Shown: positions 23,353 to 32,095, numbered from the stretch's first letter. The stretch: DNA of 41,006 bases from JAQUGA01 sp964521105 (GCA_964521105.1 CAZFPO010000017.1:1-41006), one strand, 5' to 3'. The notes: a model not told the origin generated them from the sequence alone. Program-made: numbers and translations.

Positions 23353-25047
23353 ATGATTCAGATTAAACGCAGCTTTTTTATAACAACACTTATGTTGATT
23401 TTATTTGCAAAACTTTGTTTTGGTCAATACAAAGTTATTGTAAATACGGTTGAACATAACCAAAAAAGAAGTGAATTTATTATTATTTCCGACACAAATA
23501 AACTTATTGTATATCAACAAAATAAAATTGATGAACTTAAACAAAAAGGTTTAGAAAATGCATACAGTTTTATTGAATCAACAAAAAGCGATACACTAAC
23601 AATATGGATAATTGAAGGCGAAAAATATCTTTTCAACATCGAGAATATCATCTATTTAGATTCGACTGCCCTACCGCTAAGTAAAAAAATGGAAAAATCG
23701 TTTCATGCATTGAGTTCTTATTACGAACTTTCAAAACTGATTGATAATAGCTTAAGTTACTACGAAAACTCAGGATATCCTTTTGCTTCGATTTCAATTG
23801 ATAGTCTTTTTTATAACGAAAGTTTTAGAGGCAAACTAATTATTAAACAAAATCAAAAATATCTATTTGACAGCATTGTAATTAAGGGCGATGCTAAAAT
23901 TTCAGAGTCGTTCGTTCGACAATTTTTCAATTTAAATCGTTCTTTTCCATATTCTGAAAAAAAATTAAAACAAATTTTAAAACTTTCTAAACAAATTTCT
24001 TTTTTAACAATTAATCAAGCTCCAGAGATTCTTTTTAACGAAAATGAATGCCGCACATATCTATTTATAAACAAACGTAAAAGCAATTCTTTTGATGGTA
24101 TTATTGGATTTATACCTTCATCCAACGAATCAAAGGCCATACAATTAACCGGCGATTTAAAATTAAAATTGAATAATGTTTTTGCTCATGGAGAACAGCT
24201 AAATTTTGATTGGCGAGGCTATGAAGCAAATTCTCAAGACCTTGCATTAAAATCAGTTATTCCATTTTGGTTTTCTACTCCATTTGGAACAGAAATAAAT
24301 TTTAAACTAAATAAAAAAGACAGTAGTTTTATAAATCTTCAATATCAATTAGGCATAAGTTACTATTTGTCGGGATTTGACAATTTAAAAGGCTTTTATG
24401 AATCTTCATCATCTAACACTTTTTCAAACAACTTGGCAGAAAACAATAAATTTAGATCTTCCAAAGCAAATAGTTACGGCATCGAAATAAACATTAATCG
24501 CCTTAATGATGTAACGTTAGCTACCCAAGGTTATATGATTAAAACAAGTGTTGCTGCAGGAACAATTCAGCATAATTCCACCCAAACTCAACGTGAAGAA
24601 AAATCGACTCGTTATATTTACCAACTAAATTTACCTTTTTATGTTCCATTATATAAACGATTTGTTTTAGCCACTTCATTGCAATCTATGCATATTAATT
24701 CTCCCAAAATATACGACAACGAAATGATTCGTTTTGGTGGATTAAAATCCCTCAGAGGTTTTAACGAAGATGAATTATTAGCTTCATTTTATGGCATATT
24801 CAATACAGAAGTTCGATTCATGCTCGAGAAGTACTCCTATTTTAGTATTTTTTGGAACGGAGCTTATTATAAAAAACAAGGCATTACTGAAACCGTCCAC
24901 GACACTCCGTGGGGCATAGGAATTGGTTTAGCGTTTAATACACCCGCAGGAATTTTCACACTAAATTATGCCGTTGGGAAACAATTTAATAACTCGTTGG
25001 ATTTACGTAATTCAAAAATTCATTTTGGAATTATAGGAAATTTTTGA
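23353..25047 (+). CDS. Omp85 (BamA/TamA) family outer-membrane protein
   Basis: From the ATG at 23353 the protein has 564 residues and a signal peptide (SFFITTLMLILFAKLCFGQ). About 200 residues with POTRA character follow (YENSGYPFASISIDS, YLFDSIVIKGDAKISESFVRQFFNLNRSFPYSEKKLKQ). The C-terminal 300 residues form a barrel ending in HFGIIGNF. The segment MIRFGGLKSLRGFNEDE is the Omp85 loop-6 signature. It is shorter than BamA and lacks its five POTRAs, so a TamA-like or outer-membrane translocation role is more likely. The longer frame from 23299 overlaps ung and adds a poor N-terminus. It converges on the radical SAM gene after 13 bp. Confidence 0.85.
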   Translation: MIQIKRSFFITTLMLILFAKLCFGQYKVIVNTVEHNQKRSEFIIISDTNKLIVYQQNKIDELKQKGLENAYSFIESTKSDTLTIWIIEGEKYLFNIENIIYLDSTALPLSKKMEKSFHALSSYYELSKLIDNSLSYYENSGYPFASISIDSLFYNESFRGKLIIKQNQKYLFDSIVIKGDAKISESFVRQFFNLNRSFPYSEKKLKQILKLSKQISFLTINQAPEILFNENECRTYLFINKRKSNSFDGIIGFIPSSNESKAIQLTGDLKLKLNNVFAHGEQLNFDWRGYEANSQDLALKSVIPFWFSTPFGTEINFKLNKKDSSFINLQYQLGISYYLSGFDNLKGFYESSSSNTFSNNLAENNKFRSSKANSYGIEININRLNDVTLATQGYMIKTSVAAGTIQHNSTQTQREEKSTRYIYQLNLPFYVPLYKRFVLATSLQSMHINSPKIYDNEMIRFGGLKSLRGFNEDELLASFYGIFNTEVRFMLEKYSYFSIFWNGAYYKKQGITETVHDTPWGIGIGLAFNTPAGIFTLNYAVGKQFNNSLDLRNSKIHFGIIGNF

Positions 25048-25060
25048 TTTATTTTAAGAA

Positions 25061-25990
25061 CTAAATTTTAAATAATCGTCCTTGAAATGTTTGACGCTCT
25101 TGAAATCTCTTTTCAATTTTATTAACAACCTGATCGTATCTAATTATTCCCCAATTTGATGACGACAAGAAACGTGGTGGAACCTCACCAGCAAAGCGTT
25201 CAATAATAAATTGGGGATTTAACTTCTCTACAAAATTTATTATAAAATCAATGTATTCATCTAATGTCAACCTAACAAAATCGGTAGGATTTTTAAAAAA
25301 CATTTTTTCTATTGTAGTATCTTTAATTAACTGAAGTTGATGAAATTTAATGGTGTTAATGGGTAATTTGTTTATTATTTGAATAGAGTTCATCCAATCA
25401 TCCTTTGTTTCGCCTGGAAGTCCAAAAATAAAATGAGCACCTGTGTTAATATTGTAACTTTTAAGCAAATCAAACGCCTTAATGACTTCATTAAAATCAT
25501 GTCCCCTGTTAATTTTTACTAAGGTTTTATCATAAACGCTTTCAACCCCTAGTTCAACCAATACATAATATTTTTGGGAAATTTCGCTTAATAGTTCACA
25601 AATTTCGATGGAAATACAATCGGGTCGTGTACCAATAATTAAACCTTTTACTTTTTCATGGTTTAACGCTTCAACGTATTTCCTTTTTAATGTATCAATG
25701 TCAGCATAAGTATTAGAATAAGGCTGAAAATAAACTAAATAAGCGATTGCTCTACGATATCTTTTTAAATGGAATTCAATACCTTCTGATATTTGATGAG
25801 TAATTGTTTTTTCAGGTTCACAATAAGAAGGGTTAAATGCATTGTTATTACAATAGATACAACCATCTATACCTTTTGAGCCATCACGGTTTGGGCAAGT
25901 AAAACCGGCATTTACAGTAACTTTTTGAACTCTTCCACCAAATAATTGATTAAAATAATTAGCGTATGAATTATAAAAAACATTTTTCAT
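25061..25990 (-). CDS. TIGR01212 family radical SAM protein (YhcC-like)
   Basis: The 309-residue protein carries the unusual cluster motif of the YhcC group, Cys32-x11-Cys44-x2-Cys47 (FTCPNRDG ... GCIYC), which binds a 4Fe-4S cluster for S-adenosylmethionine cleavage. Other landmarks are YLVYFQPYSNTYA, GLIIGTRPDCI, LVELGVES and GAHFIFGLPGETKDDW. The substrate is not known. The ATG at 25990 is chosen since the codon at 25996 is a TTG lying inside the -7 element TAGTTTTG (25994-26001). That places the start only 3 bp past the promoter element, so the mRNA may be nearly leaderless. Confidence 0.93.
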   Translation of the reverse strand: MKNVFYNSYANYFNQLFGGRVQKVTVNAGFTCPNRDGSKGIDGCIYCNNNAFNPSYCEPEKTITHQISEGIEFHLKRYRRAIAYLVYFQPYSNTYADIDTLKRKYVEALNHEKVKGLIIGTRPDCISIEICELLSEISQKYYVLVELGVESVYDKTLVKINRGHDFNEVIKAFDLLKSYNINTGAHFIFGLPGETKDDWMNSIQIINKLPINTIKFHQLQLIKDTTIEKMFFKNPTDFVRLTLDEYIDFIINFVEKLNPQFIIERFAGEVPPRFLSSSNWGIIRYDQVVNKIEKRFQERQTFQGRLFKI

Positions 25991-25993
25991 ACG

Positions 25994-26001
25994 CAAAACT
26001 A
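25994..26001 (-). promoter_or_regulatory. -7 element TAGTTTTG of the radical SAM gene
   Basis: CAAAACTA on the plus strand, ending 3 bp before the ATG at 25990. Confidence 0.4.
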
Positions 26002-26015
26002 CAAATAAAAAAAGA

Positions 26016-26042
26016 AAAAAGGCTTATTTGATAAGCCTTTTT
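26016..26042 (-). terminator. Intrinsic terminator after the T9SS hydrolase gene
   Basis: The stem AAAAAGGCTTAT (26016-26027) / ATAAGCCTTTTT (26031-26042) has a TTG loop. It lies between the stop at 26079 and the promoter of the radical SAM gene and separates the two transcripts. Confidence 0.88.
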
Positions 26043-26078
26043 AGTAATGTGTGATTGGTTTTAGTATTTCTATTTGGA

Positions 26079-27290
26079 TTATTCGACAATTATTTTTTTT
26101 ACAAATTGTTTTTCATCGGCATTAATTTGAATAACATAAATTCCCTTATTAAAATTCTCTGTATTAATTAAATAAGTATTATTTATTCCAGCGTTATACA
26201 AGTTTGAAAAAACAACTTTTCCGGTTGTATTATAAATTTTCACTTCAACTTTACGATGATTAACATTACCAACATAAAGATTAAATGAACCATTTGAAGG
26301 ATTTGGAAAAATTTCGACATTTGTTTGATTTACTTGTTCCGAAATTCCAACACCACTAGTAGGACAATTGTGAGTTTCGGTAATTAGATTTGATGAAGCA
26401 ACTAAGCCTCTAAAAGCAATACCATCAGCGGCATTATTTTTAAGCTGATAGCTTAACCATGGAGCAAGAAAATTAATTACATATTGATTTTGTTCTTCAC
26501 GAGTAATTGTAAACGTTTCGCAACTGCTTTCGCCTGATTCGCACGACATTAAACCTGAACCAGCTTGGGAAGCAAAGAAACAATGTCCCCCACCTTTAAT
26601 TACAATATAATATTTACATTGAGAAGCACATGTGTCGTATAATTTTTTTTGATTATCAGCCGGAGCTGCAACACAATCAAATTCGGCAGCCATTGAAACA
26701 GCTGGTATAGTTGTAAATTTAGCATATTCACCTAACACATCAACAGCAGTGCCAATTGGCGGATTTGAAATGGCAGCACCGATGGTAAAAATAGTGCTTG
26801 CTTTTGTAGTTAATTTAGTGGCAATCCAAGCAGCTTTACCGCCCATAGAATGCCCCATCAAAGCAGCCTTGTTTGTAACTTTTCCAAATAAAAATGAAGA
26901 AGAAACCGTATTTGATGCAAGAATCGTATCTACTAAAAATGCTAAATCTTTACCAAATTCTAAATGACTAGGTGGAGGAAAAACTGAACCATTTTCGGTG
27001 GTTGGAAAAGCCATGATATAACCTTTAGTAGCAATCCCTTCCCACAAATAGGTATATAATGCTGGATTTCCCATTATAAAACCATGACCAAAAACAACCA
27101 CAGGGAATGTACCCGAAGCAACTGGCACATCATCACCTGCTGTTGCAGCAGGATAGTACATGTGTGTTTCAATGGAACGATTACTACGTGCTGGATCTTT
27201 AAACGTAACTACTCTATGTCCTAACTGAAATTGCCCAAATGCAAATATTAGAAGCATCATAAGGGTTGTAAATAGGGAAATTTTTTTCAT
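26079..27290 (-). CDS. T9SS-exported alpha/beta hydrolase
   Basis: The protein has 403 residues with signal peptide (LFTTLMMLLIFAFGQ). The catalytic domain (30-300) is like the PAF-acetylhydrolase/chlorophyllase/cutinase-type esterases: oxyanion loop VVVFGHGFIMG, nucleophile Ser148 in GHSMGG, Asp in AAEFDCVAAP and His in KGGGHCFF. Several Cys residues (CDTCASQC, MSCESGESSC) may form disulfides, as suits an extracellular enzyme. The last 80 residues are a T9SS type A sorting region (VEIFPNPSNGSFNLYV ... FNKGIYVIQINADEKQFVKKIIVE). The substrate cannot be told. It has its own promoter (27344-27351) and terminator. Confidence 0.9.
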   Translation of the reverse strand: MKKISLFTTLMMLLIFAFGQFQLGHRVVTFKDPARSNRSIETHMYYPAATAGDDVPVASGTFPVVVFGHGFIMGNPALYTYLWEGIATKGYIMAFPTTENGSVFPPPSHLEFGKDLAFLVDTILASNTVSSSFLFGKVTNKAALMGHSMGGKAAWIATKLTTKASTIFTIGAAISNPPIGTAVDVLGEYAKFTTIPAVSMAAEFDCVAAPADNQKKLYDTCASQCKYYIVIKGGGHCFFASQAGSGLMSCESGESSCETFTITREEQNQYVINFLAPWLSYQLKNNAADGIAFRGLVASSNLITETHNCPTSGVGISEQVNQTNVEIFPNPSNGSFNLYVGNVNHRKVEVKIYNTTGKVVFSNLYNAGINNTYLINTENFNKGIYVIQINADEKQFVKKIIVE

Positions 27291-27343
27291 TTTAATTACA
27301 ATTTTTGTTAATAAAACATTCGATTATTATCACTTTTCTTTTA

Positions 27344-27351
27344 CAAATATA
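27344..27351 (-). promoter_or_regulatory. -7 element TATATTTG of the T9SS hydrolase gene
   Basis: CAAATATA on the plus strand, 54 bp before the start at 27290. Confidence 0.5.
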
Positions 27352-27488
27352 CAATTGAAAAGCTAATCTTTAATTTAAAAGTCAAGCTCAATTAACAAAA
27401 GCTGCGATTTTGTTGTACGAATTCTTAAATTAATACACTGTAATAACTTTATATTATTGTTTGACAAGACATTACAAAAATTTAAAAA

Positions 27489-29207
27489 CTACTTAATCCA
27501 AGCGTATACTTCTTCAACTTTTAGAGCAGGAATTTCGAGTTTTAGTTTTTTTCGCAATCCATTTAAATCGTTGAAAAGCTTGTTTACGTTGGCTTTTTGC
27601 AAGTCCGATATGGTTTGAATTCCGGCTTTGCGAATAACAGACACCCATTCGACAGAAACTCCATATTGAATAAACTCTTCATCGGATGTGGTTGCAACTT
27701 TCTTTTCGGGTCGCATTTGAGGGAAGAAAAGCACATCTTGAATTGAGTGAGAATTGGTCATAATCATTGCCAAACGGTCGATTCCAATTCCTAATCCTGC
27801 TGTTGGAGGCATTCCATATTCAATGGCTCTCAAAAAATCTTCATCCAAAACCATTGATTCTTCATCGCCACGCTGACCTAAAACTAATTGACTTTCAAAA
27901 CGCTCACGCTGATCGATAGGATCGTTTAATTCAGAATATGCGTTACAAATTTCCTTACCATTACAAACAGCTTCAAAACGTTCCACCAATCCTTCTTTGG
28001 AACGATGTTTCTTAGCCAATGGCGACATCTCAACAGGATAGTCGTAAATAAATGTAGGTTGTATCAATTTTGATTCACAAGTTTCACCGAAAATTTCATC
28101 TATCAACTTACCTTTTCCCATAGTATCATTGATTTCAATATTGAATTTTGTAGCCGTTTCGCGTAATTGAGCTTCGTCCATTTTCGAAATATCAATTCCA
28201 GTGTAATGCTCTATTGCCTCAAACATTGTAAAACGTTTCCATGGACGTTTAAAATCTATAATATGCTCCCCAACTTGCACTTGCGTTGATCCATTTAAAG
28301 CAATAGCTACACGTTCTACCATCTCTTCCACACATTCCATCATCCAAAAATAATCTTTGTAAGCAACATAAAGTTCCATTTGCGTAAACTCAGGGTTATG
28401 AAAACGATCCATTCCCTCGTTACGAAAATCCTTCGAAAATTCATAAACTCCATCAAAACCACCAACAATTAATCGTTTCAAATACAATTCGTTAGCTATC
28501 CTTAAATAAAGTGTCATATCAAGGGTATTGTGGTGCGTTTTAAACGGACGAGCAGCAGCACCTCCATATAAAGGCTGTAAAATTGGAGTTTCCACTTCAA
28601 GATATCCTTTTTCGTTTAAAAAATCTCGCATGGTGTTTACCAAACGAGTGCGTTTTACAAATGTTTCCTTTACTTGAGGATTAACTATTAAATCCAAATA
28701 ACGCATTCTATATCTTTGTTCTGGGTCGGTAAAAGCATCCCATACCTTATCCTCTTTTTCTCTAACTATTGGAAGCGGTTTTAACGATTTACTCAAAACC
28801 GTAAATGATTTTGCATGAATAGTTATTTCGCCCATTTGAGTTATAAAAACAAAACCACTAACACCAATAATATCTCCTAAATCGAGCATTTTTTTAAACA
28901 CCACATTGTATAATGATTTATCCTCACCCTCGCACAAATCATCACGTTTAAAATAAATTTGAATTCTGCCCACCGAATCTTGTAGTTCAACAAAACTTGC
29001 TGCTCCCATTATTCTACGATTTACTATACGACCGGCAATTCGGATGTTTTGAAATAATTCTTGATCTTCTTTAAAACGTTCAATGATTTCTTGAGTGGTG
29101 ACATTAACATCAAATGATTGGGCTGGATAAGGATTAATGCCCATTTTTTCCATTTCTTTCAATGATTCGCGACGGATGATTTCCTGTTCGTTAAGTTCAA
29201 TGCTCAT
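27489..29207 (-). CDS. lysS: Lysyl-tRNA synthetase, class II
   Basis: The enzyme charges tRNA-Lys with lysine (EC 6.1.1.6). Its 572 residues match the Bacteroidota form, about 70 residues longer than that of E. coli. An N-terminal OB-fold anticodon-binding domain (IRIAGRIVNRRIMGAASFVELQD) precedes the class II core: motif 2 RFHNPEFTQMELYVAY and motif 3 GLGIGIDRLAMIMT. The extra C-terminal piece (VSVIRKAGIQTISDLQKANVNKLFNDLNGLRKKL) is a helix-hairpin-like tail usual for the phylum. A -7 element TATCTTTG lies at 29242-29249. Confidence 0.98.
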   Translation of the reverse strand: MSIELNEQEIIRRESLKEMEKMGINPYPAQSFDVNVTTQEIIERFKEDQELFQNIRIAGRIVNRRIMGAASFVELQDSVGRIQIYFKRDDLCEGEDKSLYNVVFKKMLDLGDIIGVSGFVFITQMGEITIHAKSFTVLSKSLKPLPIVREKEDKVWDAFTDPEQRYRMRYLDLIVNPQVKETFVKRTRLVNTMRDFLNEKGYLEVETPILQPLYGGAAARPFKTHHNTLDMTLYLRIANELYLKRLIVGGFDGVYEFSKDFRNEGMDRFHNPEFTQMELYVAYKDYFWMMECVEEMVERVAIALNGSTQVQVGEHIIDFKRPWKRFTMFEAIEHYTGIDISKMDEAQLRETATKFNIEINDTMGKGKLIDEIFGETCESKLIQPTFIYDYPVEMSPLAKKHRSKEGLVERFEAVCNGKEICNAYSELNDPIDQRERFESQLVLGQRGDEESMVLDEDFLRAIEYGMPPTAGLGIGIDRLAMIMTNSHSIQDVLFFPQMRPEKKVATTSDEEFIQYGVSVEWVSVIRKAGIQTISDLQKANVNKLFNDLNGLRKKLKLEIPALKVEEVYAWIK

Positions 29208-29241
29208 AAGTAAATTGTATTATTAGATTGTAATTTTTCGA

Positions 29242-29249
29242 CAAAGATA
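29242..29249 (-). promoter_or_regulatory. -7 element TATCTTTG of lysS
   Basis: CAAAGATA on the plus strand, 34 bp before the start at 29207. Confidence 0.45.
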
Positions 29250-29406
29250 ATTTCATTTTTTTAATTACCACATTTTTTTTGATTTCCTCCTGCTATATAA
29301 GTGATTCGAGAGAGATAACATAGCACTGCTAAATAATTGATAATTTCTGAGTAAAATTTAACACTAAAACATTGTGTAACTTTCGCACTGCCAAAAGACT
29401 CAAAGT

Positions 29407-29441
29407 CCACCAAGGCGGATAAATTTATCAGCCGTGGCTGG
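29407..29441. repeat. Near-perfect 35-bp palindrome
   Basis: The left arm CCACCAAGGCGGATAAA pairs with the right arm TTTATCAGCCGTGGCTGG, with two mismatches and one unpaired base. It precedes the tandem repeats in the 635-bp gap between lysS and the next gene. Confidence 0.7.
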
Positions 29442-29467
29442 ACACTGAGATTCACTAAGTTTTTTTT

Positions 29468-29740
29468 AAACACATAGGCACATAGAATTCCTGTAATAAA
29501 CGCAATTGTGTTTATGTAAATCTATGTTTCGTTGTGGTAATTTTTTTTTAAAAACACATAGGTACATAGAAATTCCTGTAAAAGAATACTATTGTGTCTA
29601 TGTAAATCTATGTTTCTATGTGGTGATTTTTTTTTTAACACATAGGCACATAGGAAGATTCAATGTTAATCATGAAGGCACATAGAATTCCTGTAAAAAA
29701 ACACTATTGTGTCTATGTAAATCTATGTTCTATGCGGTAA
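29468..29740. repeat. Three tandem palindromic repeats of about 85 bp
   Basis: Units start near 29468, 29552 and 29637. Each opens with AACACATAGG(C/T)ACATAGAA, then AATTCCTGTAA, and closes with (T/C)TATGTAAATCTATGTT and a T run. The ends of a unit are roughly complementary (CACATAG / CTATGTG), so each folds on itself. The third unit carries an insertion that repeats GGCACATAG. No reading frame is present. Confidence 0.85.
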
Positions 29741-29811
29741 ATTGTTCATTTAAAACACCTACAATGACATTAAATCTTACCAACAATAGCGAAGTAACCA
29801 CGCCAACAATG

Positions 29812-29831
29812 GCAAATTGAGTTAAATTTGC
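29812..29831 (+). promoter_or_regulatory. Palindromic promoter GCAAATTGAGTTAAATTTGC, copy 1
   Basis: The -7 element TAAATTTG (29823-29830) lies inside an inverted repeat GCAAATT / AATTTGC. An identical 20-bp block is at 30818-30837. Its position decides the downstream start at 29843. Confidence 0.55.
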
Positions 29832-29842
29832 AAAAAAAAATC

Positions 29843-30166
29843 ATGTTTATAATCTATAAAAACAAAGGAATTTTAATTCCGTTATATTTGATTGTTTGTT
29901 TTATAAGTATTGCTATTTTAACTAAAACATTAAGTGATTATTTCAACATTCAAATCAACAACAATAATGATTTTTGGTTTATTGCCGGCTTTGCTTTTTT
30001 GTGTTCGGGCTTATGGACAAAACTAACTTGTGAAGATTTTGTAGAAGTTGATGGGGTGAAACATAAAGTGGATATTGACAATAGTTTCTTTTTCATCAAA
30101 ATGAAAATTTGGGCTTTAATATTGTCAGTATTTGGTTTTTTAATGTTGATTTATGTGATTATTTAA
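29843..30166 (+). CDS. Small membrane protein
   Basis: From the ATG at 29843 the protein has 107 residues with three hydrophobic segments: GILIPLYLIVCFISIAIL near 9-27, FWFIAGFAFLCSGLW near 45-60 and IWALILSVFGFLMLIYVII at the end. It should lie in the inner membrane. Between segments 2 and 3 is a polar loop (EDFVEVDGVKHKVDIDNS). No family is recognised. The upstream TTG at 29828 is inside the promoter element and is not the start. Confidence 0.65.
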   Translation: MFIIYKNKGILIPLYLIVCFISIAILTKTLSDYFNIQINNNNDFWFIAGFAFLCSGLWTKLTCEDFVEVDGVKHKVDIDNSFFFIKMKIWALILSVFGFLMLIYVII

Positions 30167-30258
30167 ATGTTTTAATATCAAAAATCGTTAAATATTTCGA
30201 TACAAAACTAATAAAATCATTCAAAAATTCTTTAATTTTTGAAAAACATTCCTAAACT

Positions 30259-30726
30259 ATGAGATTTTACGCTATTAATTTTTTATGTCTATTAATAATG
30301 AGTTCATTAATCATTTCATGCAAAGACAATCGACAAAAACGGGATGAAATGGTAAAAGATAAAATTGAGTCATTTCACCAAAATCAAACCGAATGGGATA
30401 GCTTAGCCCAGAAAATACTTAGAGATGATTTTGTAATTTCACATTCTGGAAAAAATATTAAACCTGAGGAATTAAATAAACCAATTTCTGATGAATTACA
30501 ACGAAAGGGAATTGTAAGTTTTTCAATATCAAATAATGAATTTTGTTCTGAAGTTGAATTTGTAACTAACTGGACTTCATATCCAATTGGCACTCTTTAC
30601 TTAAATTGGACTCCATGCGATAGTATACAAACTAAAAAAGGATACTATAACGATAATACAAATTTTATTGAGGTTTGGGGAATTGGAAATTCTTGGTTAA
30701 TATGGGTGGACAGTGATTTTATATAA
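30259..30726 (+). CDS. Lipoprotein of unknown function
   Basis: The 155 residues start with a lipoprotein signal (NFLCLLIMSSLIISC), giving a lipid-anchored Cys at 21. The mature part has a helical front (KRDEMVKDKIESFHQNQ) and an aromatic, strand-rich back (EVEFVTNWTSYPIGTLYLNWTPCDS, GIGNSWLIWVDSDF). I do not recognise it. The small membrane protein and the next secreted protein lie within 150 bp on the same strand, forming a cluster of short envelope genes. Confidence 0.65.
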   Translation: MRFYAINFLCLLIMSSLIISCKDNRQKRDEMVKDKIESFHQNQTEWDSLAQKILRDDFVISHSGKNIKPEELNKPISDELQRKGIVSFSISNNEFCSEVEFVTNWTSYPIGTLYLNWTPCDSIQTKKGYYNDNTNFIEVWGIGNSWLIWVDSDFI

Positions 30727-30817
30727 AAATTGGATTCAATGATGCAATAATACAAAATGCAGAAATAAATACATTACTCTCCTATTTTAAACTAAAAATG
30801 ATTATTGATTATCAAAA

Positions 30818-30837
30818 GCAAATTGAGTTAAATTTGC
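30818..30837 (+). promoter_or_regulatory. Palindromic promoter GCAAATTGAGTTAAATTTGC, copy 2
   Basis: This is identical to 29812-29831 over 20 bp, with -7 element TAAATTTG at 30829-30836. It supports the ATG at 30861 for the next gene. Confidence 0.55.
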
Positions 30838-30860
30838 AAAAGAAATTAAAAACGTGTTTC

Positions 30861-31568
30861 ATGAGAGCCTTATTATTTTTTTTCATCTTTTCTACATTAA
30901 CTGTTTCAGCTCAATACCCGTTTGAGAAATTTAATGCCCCAAAAACCGAGAAATATGTCTTTAAACAAGAGTTTAATGGTCATTACGAAATGGAAATACC
31001 TAACTTTTATTCCAATAGGGATAATTTTGAACTTCGATTTTCATATAAAAACGACGAGGATAGCACTACCATTAAAATACTCAGAAACAATAACATCATT
31101 AAATCTTTCGATGGAAGTCTCTTGATTCATTTACTCGACACCATTTATGTTGCTGACTATAACGGAGATGGGCTTAAGGATATTAAGTTAATCATTTCAA
31201 CCGGTGGTTGCGGAATAGCATCATTGAATAAGAATGTCATTTATTTATTTCAGAAACCAAATAATGATTTTACCTTAATTTCATTTGACGACATGATAAA
31301 TGAAGTTCGTTCGGAAAGAGATTTTAATAAGGATGGAAATTATGAAATCATTACCATGAATTTGGAATCATACAAAAATCATAACTACTGGACATTCAAT
31401 GTTTTTAATTTCAAAAATGATACATTGGTTAATGTAAATTCAAAATATAATTACCCGATAATGATACAATTTTTGAATGGAGAAAACTATTCCATCACAA
31501 AAAATCTAAGTTCCCAACAAATGAAGAAATTTGAACGCAAACTTCCTGAAAATTTTATGAAAAATTAA
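30861..31568 (+). CDS. Secreted protein with FG-GAP/VCBS-like segment
   Basis: From the ATG at 30861 the product has 235 residues with a signal peptide (MRALLFFFIFSTLTVSAQ). The middle has a calcium-loop-like repeat, VADYNGDGLKDIKLIIS, and a second, RDFNKDGNYEIITMN, as in FG-GAP/VCBS beta-propeller units. There is no T9SS tail. The longer frame from 30798 runs through the promoter palindrome and is rejected. The last 11 codons (FERKLPENFMKN) belong to the 182-bp repeat that continues downstream, so the native C-terminus may have been replaced. Confidence 0.7.
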   Translation: MRALLFFFIFSTLTVSAQYPFEKFNAPKTEKYVFKQEFNGHYEMEIPNFYSNRDNFELRFSYKNDEDSTTIKILRNNNIIKSFDGSLLIHLLDTIYVADYNGDGLKDIKLIISTGGCGIASLNKNVIYLFQKPNNDFTLISFDDMINEVRSERDFNKDGNYEIITMNLESYKNHNYWTFNVFNFKNDTLVNVNSKYNYPIMIQFLNGENYSITKNLSSQQMKKFERKLPENFMKN

Positions 31569-31654
31569 AAACACAAATGTGTTCATTCCAGTTGGTGTTT
31601 TCAACAACTGGGCAATTTTTTTCAACAATTTCGACTTAGATTGGTGATAACAAC

Positions 31655-31750
31655 ATGGGAAAAGGCAAACAGCAACAACAGAGTCCCTTTCAGGAGACTC
31701 TGCTGAGGATATTTGAACGCAAACTTCCTGAAAATTTTATGAAAAATTAA
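31655..31750 (+). pseudogene. Short repeat-borne frame MGKGKQQQQ, copy 1
   Basis: The frame encodes 31 residues: MGKGKQQQQSPFQETLLRI followed by FERKLPENFMKN and a stop. The same peptide start recurs at 31892 with a longer end. The final part is shared with the C-terminus of the gene ending at 31568. It may be a degenerate start of a lost gene; no family is recognised. Confidence 0.35.
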
Positions 31751-31765
31751 AAACACAAATGTGTT

Positions 31766-31865
31766 NNNNNNNNNNNNNNNNNNNNNNNNNNNNNNNNNNN
31801 NNNNNNNNNNNNNNNNNNNNNNNNNNNNNNNNNNNNNNNNNNNNNNNNNNNNNNNNNNNNNNNNN
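31766..31865. other. Assembly gap of 100 N
   Basis: Exactly 100 N, the usual placeholder for a gap of unknown size, placed inside a tandem repeat. The flanks GTGTT and TTTCGACTT are 45 bp apart in the intact first unit. Confidence 0.99.
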
Positions 31866-31891
31866 TTTCGACTTAGATTGGTGATAACAAC

Positions 31892-32011
31892 ATGGGAAAA
31901 GGCAAACAGCAACAACAGAGACCCTTTCAGGAGACTCTGCTGAGGATATTTAAACGGAAACTTCCTGATAATTTTAAGAAAATGTTAGAAATAATCAATA
32001 AAAAACAATAA
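31892..32011 (+). CDS. Short frame MGKGKQQQQ, copy 2
   Basis: The frame encodes 39 residues: MGKGKQQQQRPFQETLLRI, then FKRKLPDNFKKMLEIINKKQ. It is basic and Gln-rich with a helical second half. It is longer and less repeat-like at the end than the copy at 31655 and could be the original of the repeat. Whether it is translated is unknown. Confidence 0.35.
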   Translation: MGKGKQQQQRPFQETLLRIFKRKLPDNFKKMLEIINKKQ

Positions 32012-32095
32012 GGTCTTCTTTTTAAATAGAATTATGCGAAAATTAATCTAAATGTTGCGTTTTTTTTCAATTCAAAGTTATTGAGTTTGATTTTT

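Larger units (their letters stand above)
31530..32011 (+). repeat. 182-bp tandem repeat interrupted by an assembly gap
   Basis: The segment beginning TTTGAACGCAAACTTCCTG at 31530 recurs at 31712 (period 182), and a diverged third copy begins at about 31949. Each full unit contains CACAAATGTGTT, the TTCCAGTTGGTGTTTTCAAC hairpin and a short frame starting MGKGKQQQQ. The 100 N fall inside the second unit. By comparison with unit 1 only 45 bases are missing, or 45 plus whole units. Confidence 0.9.

Noticed and set aside
29468..29740. CRISPR array
   Set aside because: The units are contiguous palindromic repeats without unique spacers of even length, and no cas gene is nearby.
31622..31943. Frames running through the assembly gap
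   Set aside because: They are joined only through N bases, and the flanks are the 182-bp repeat.
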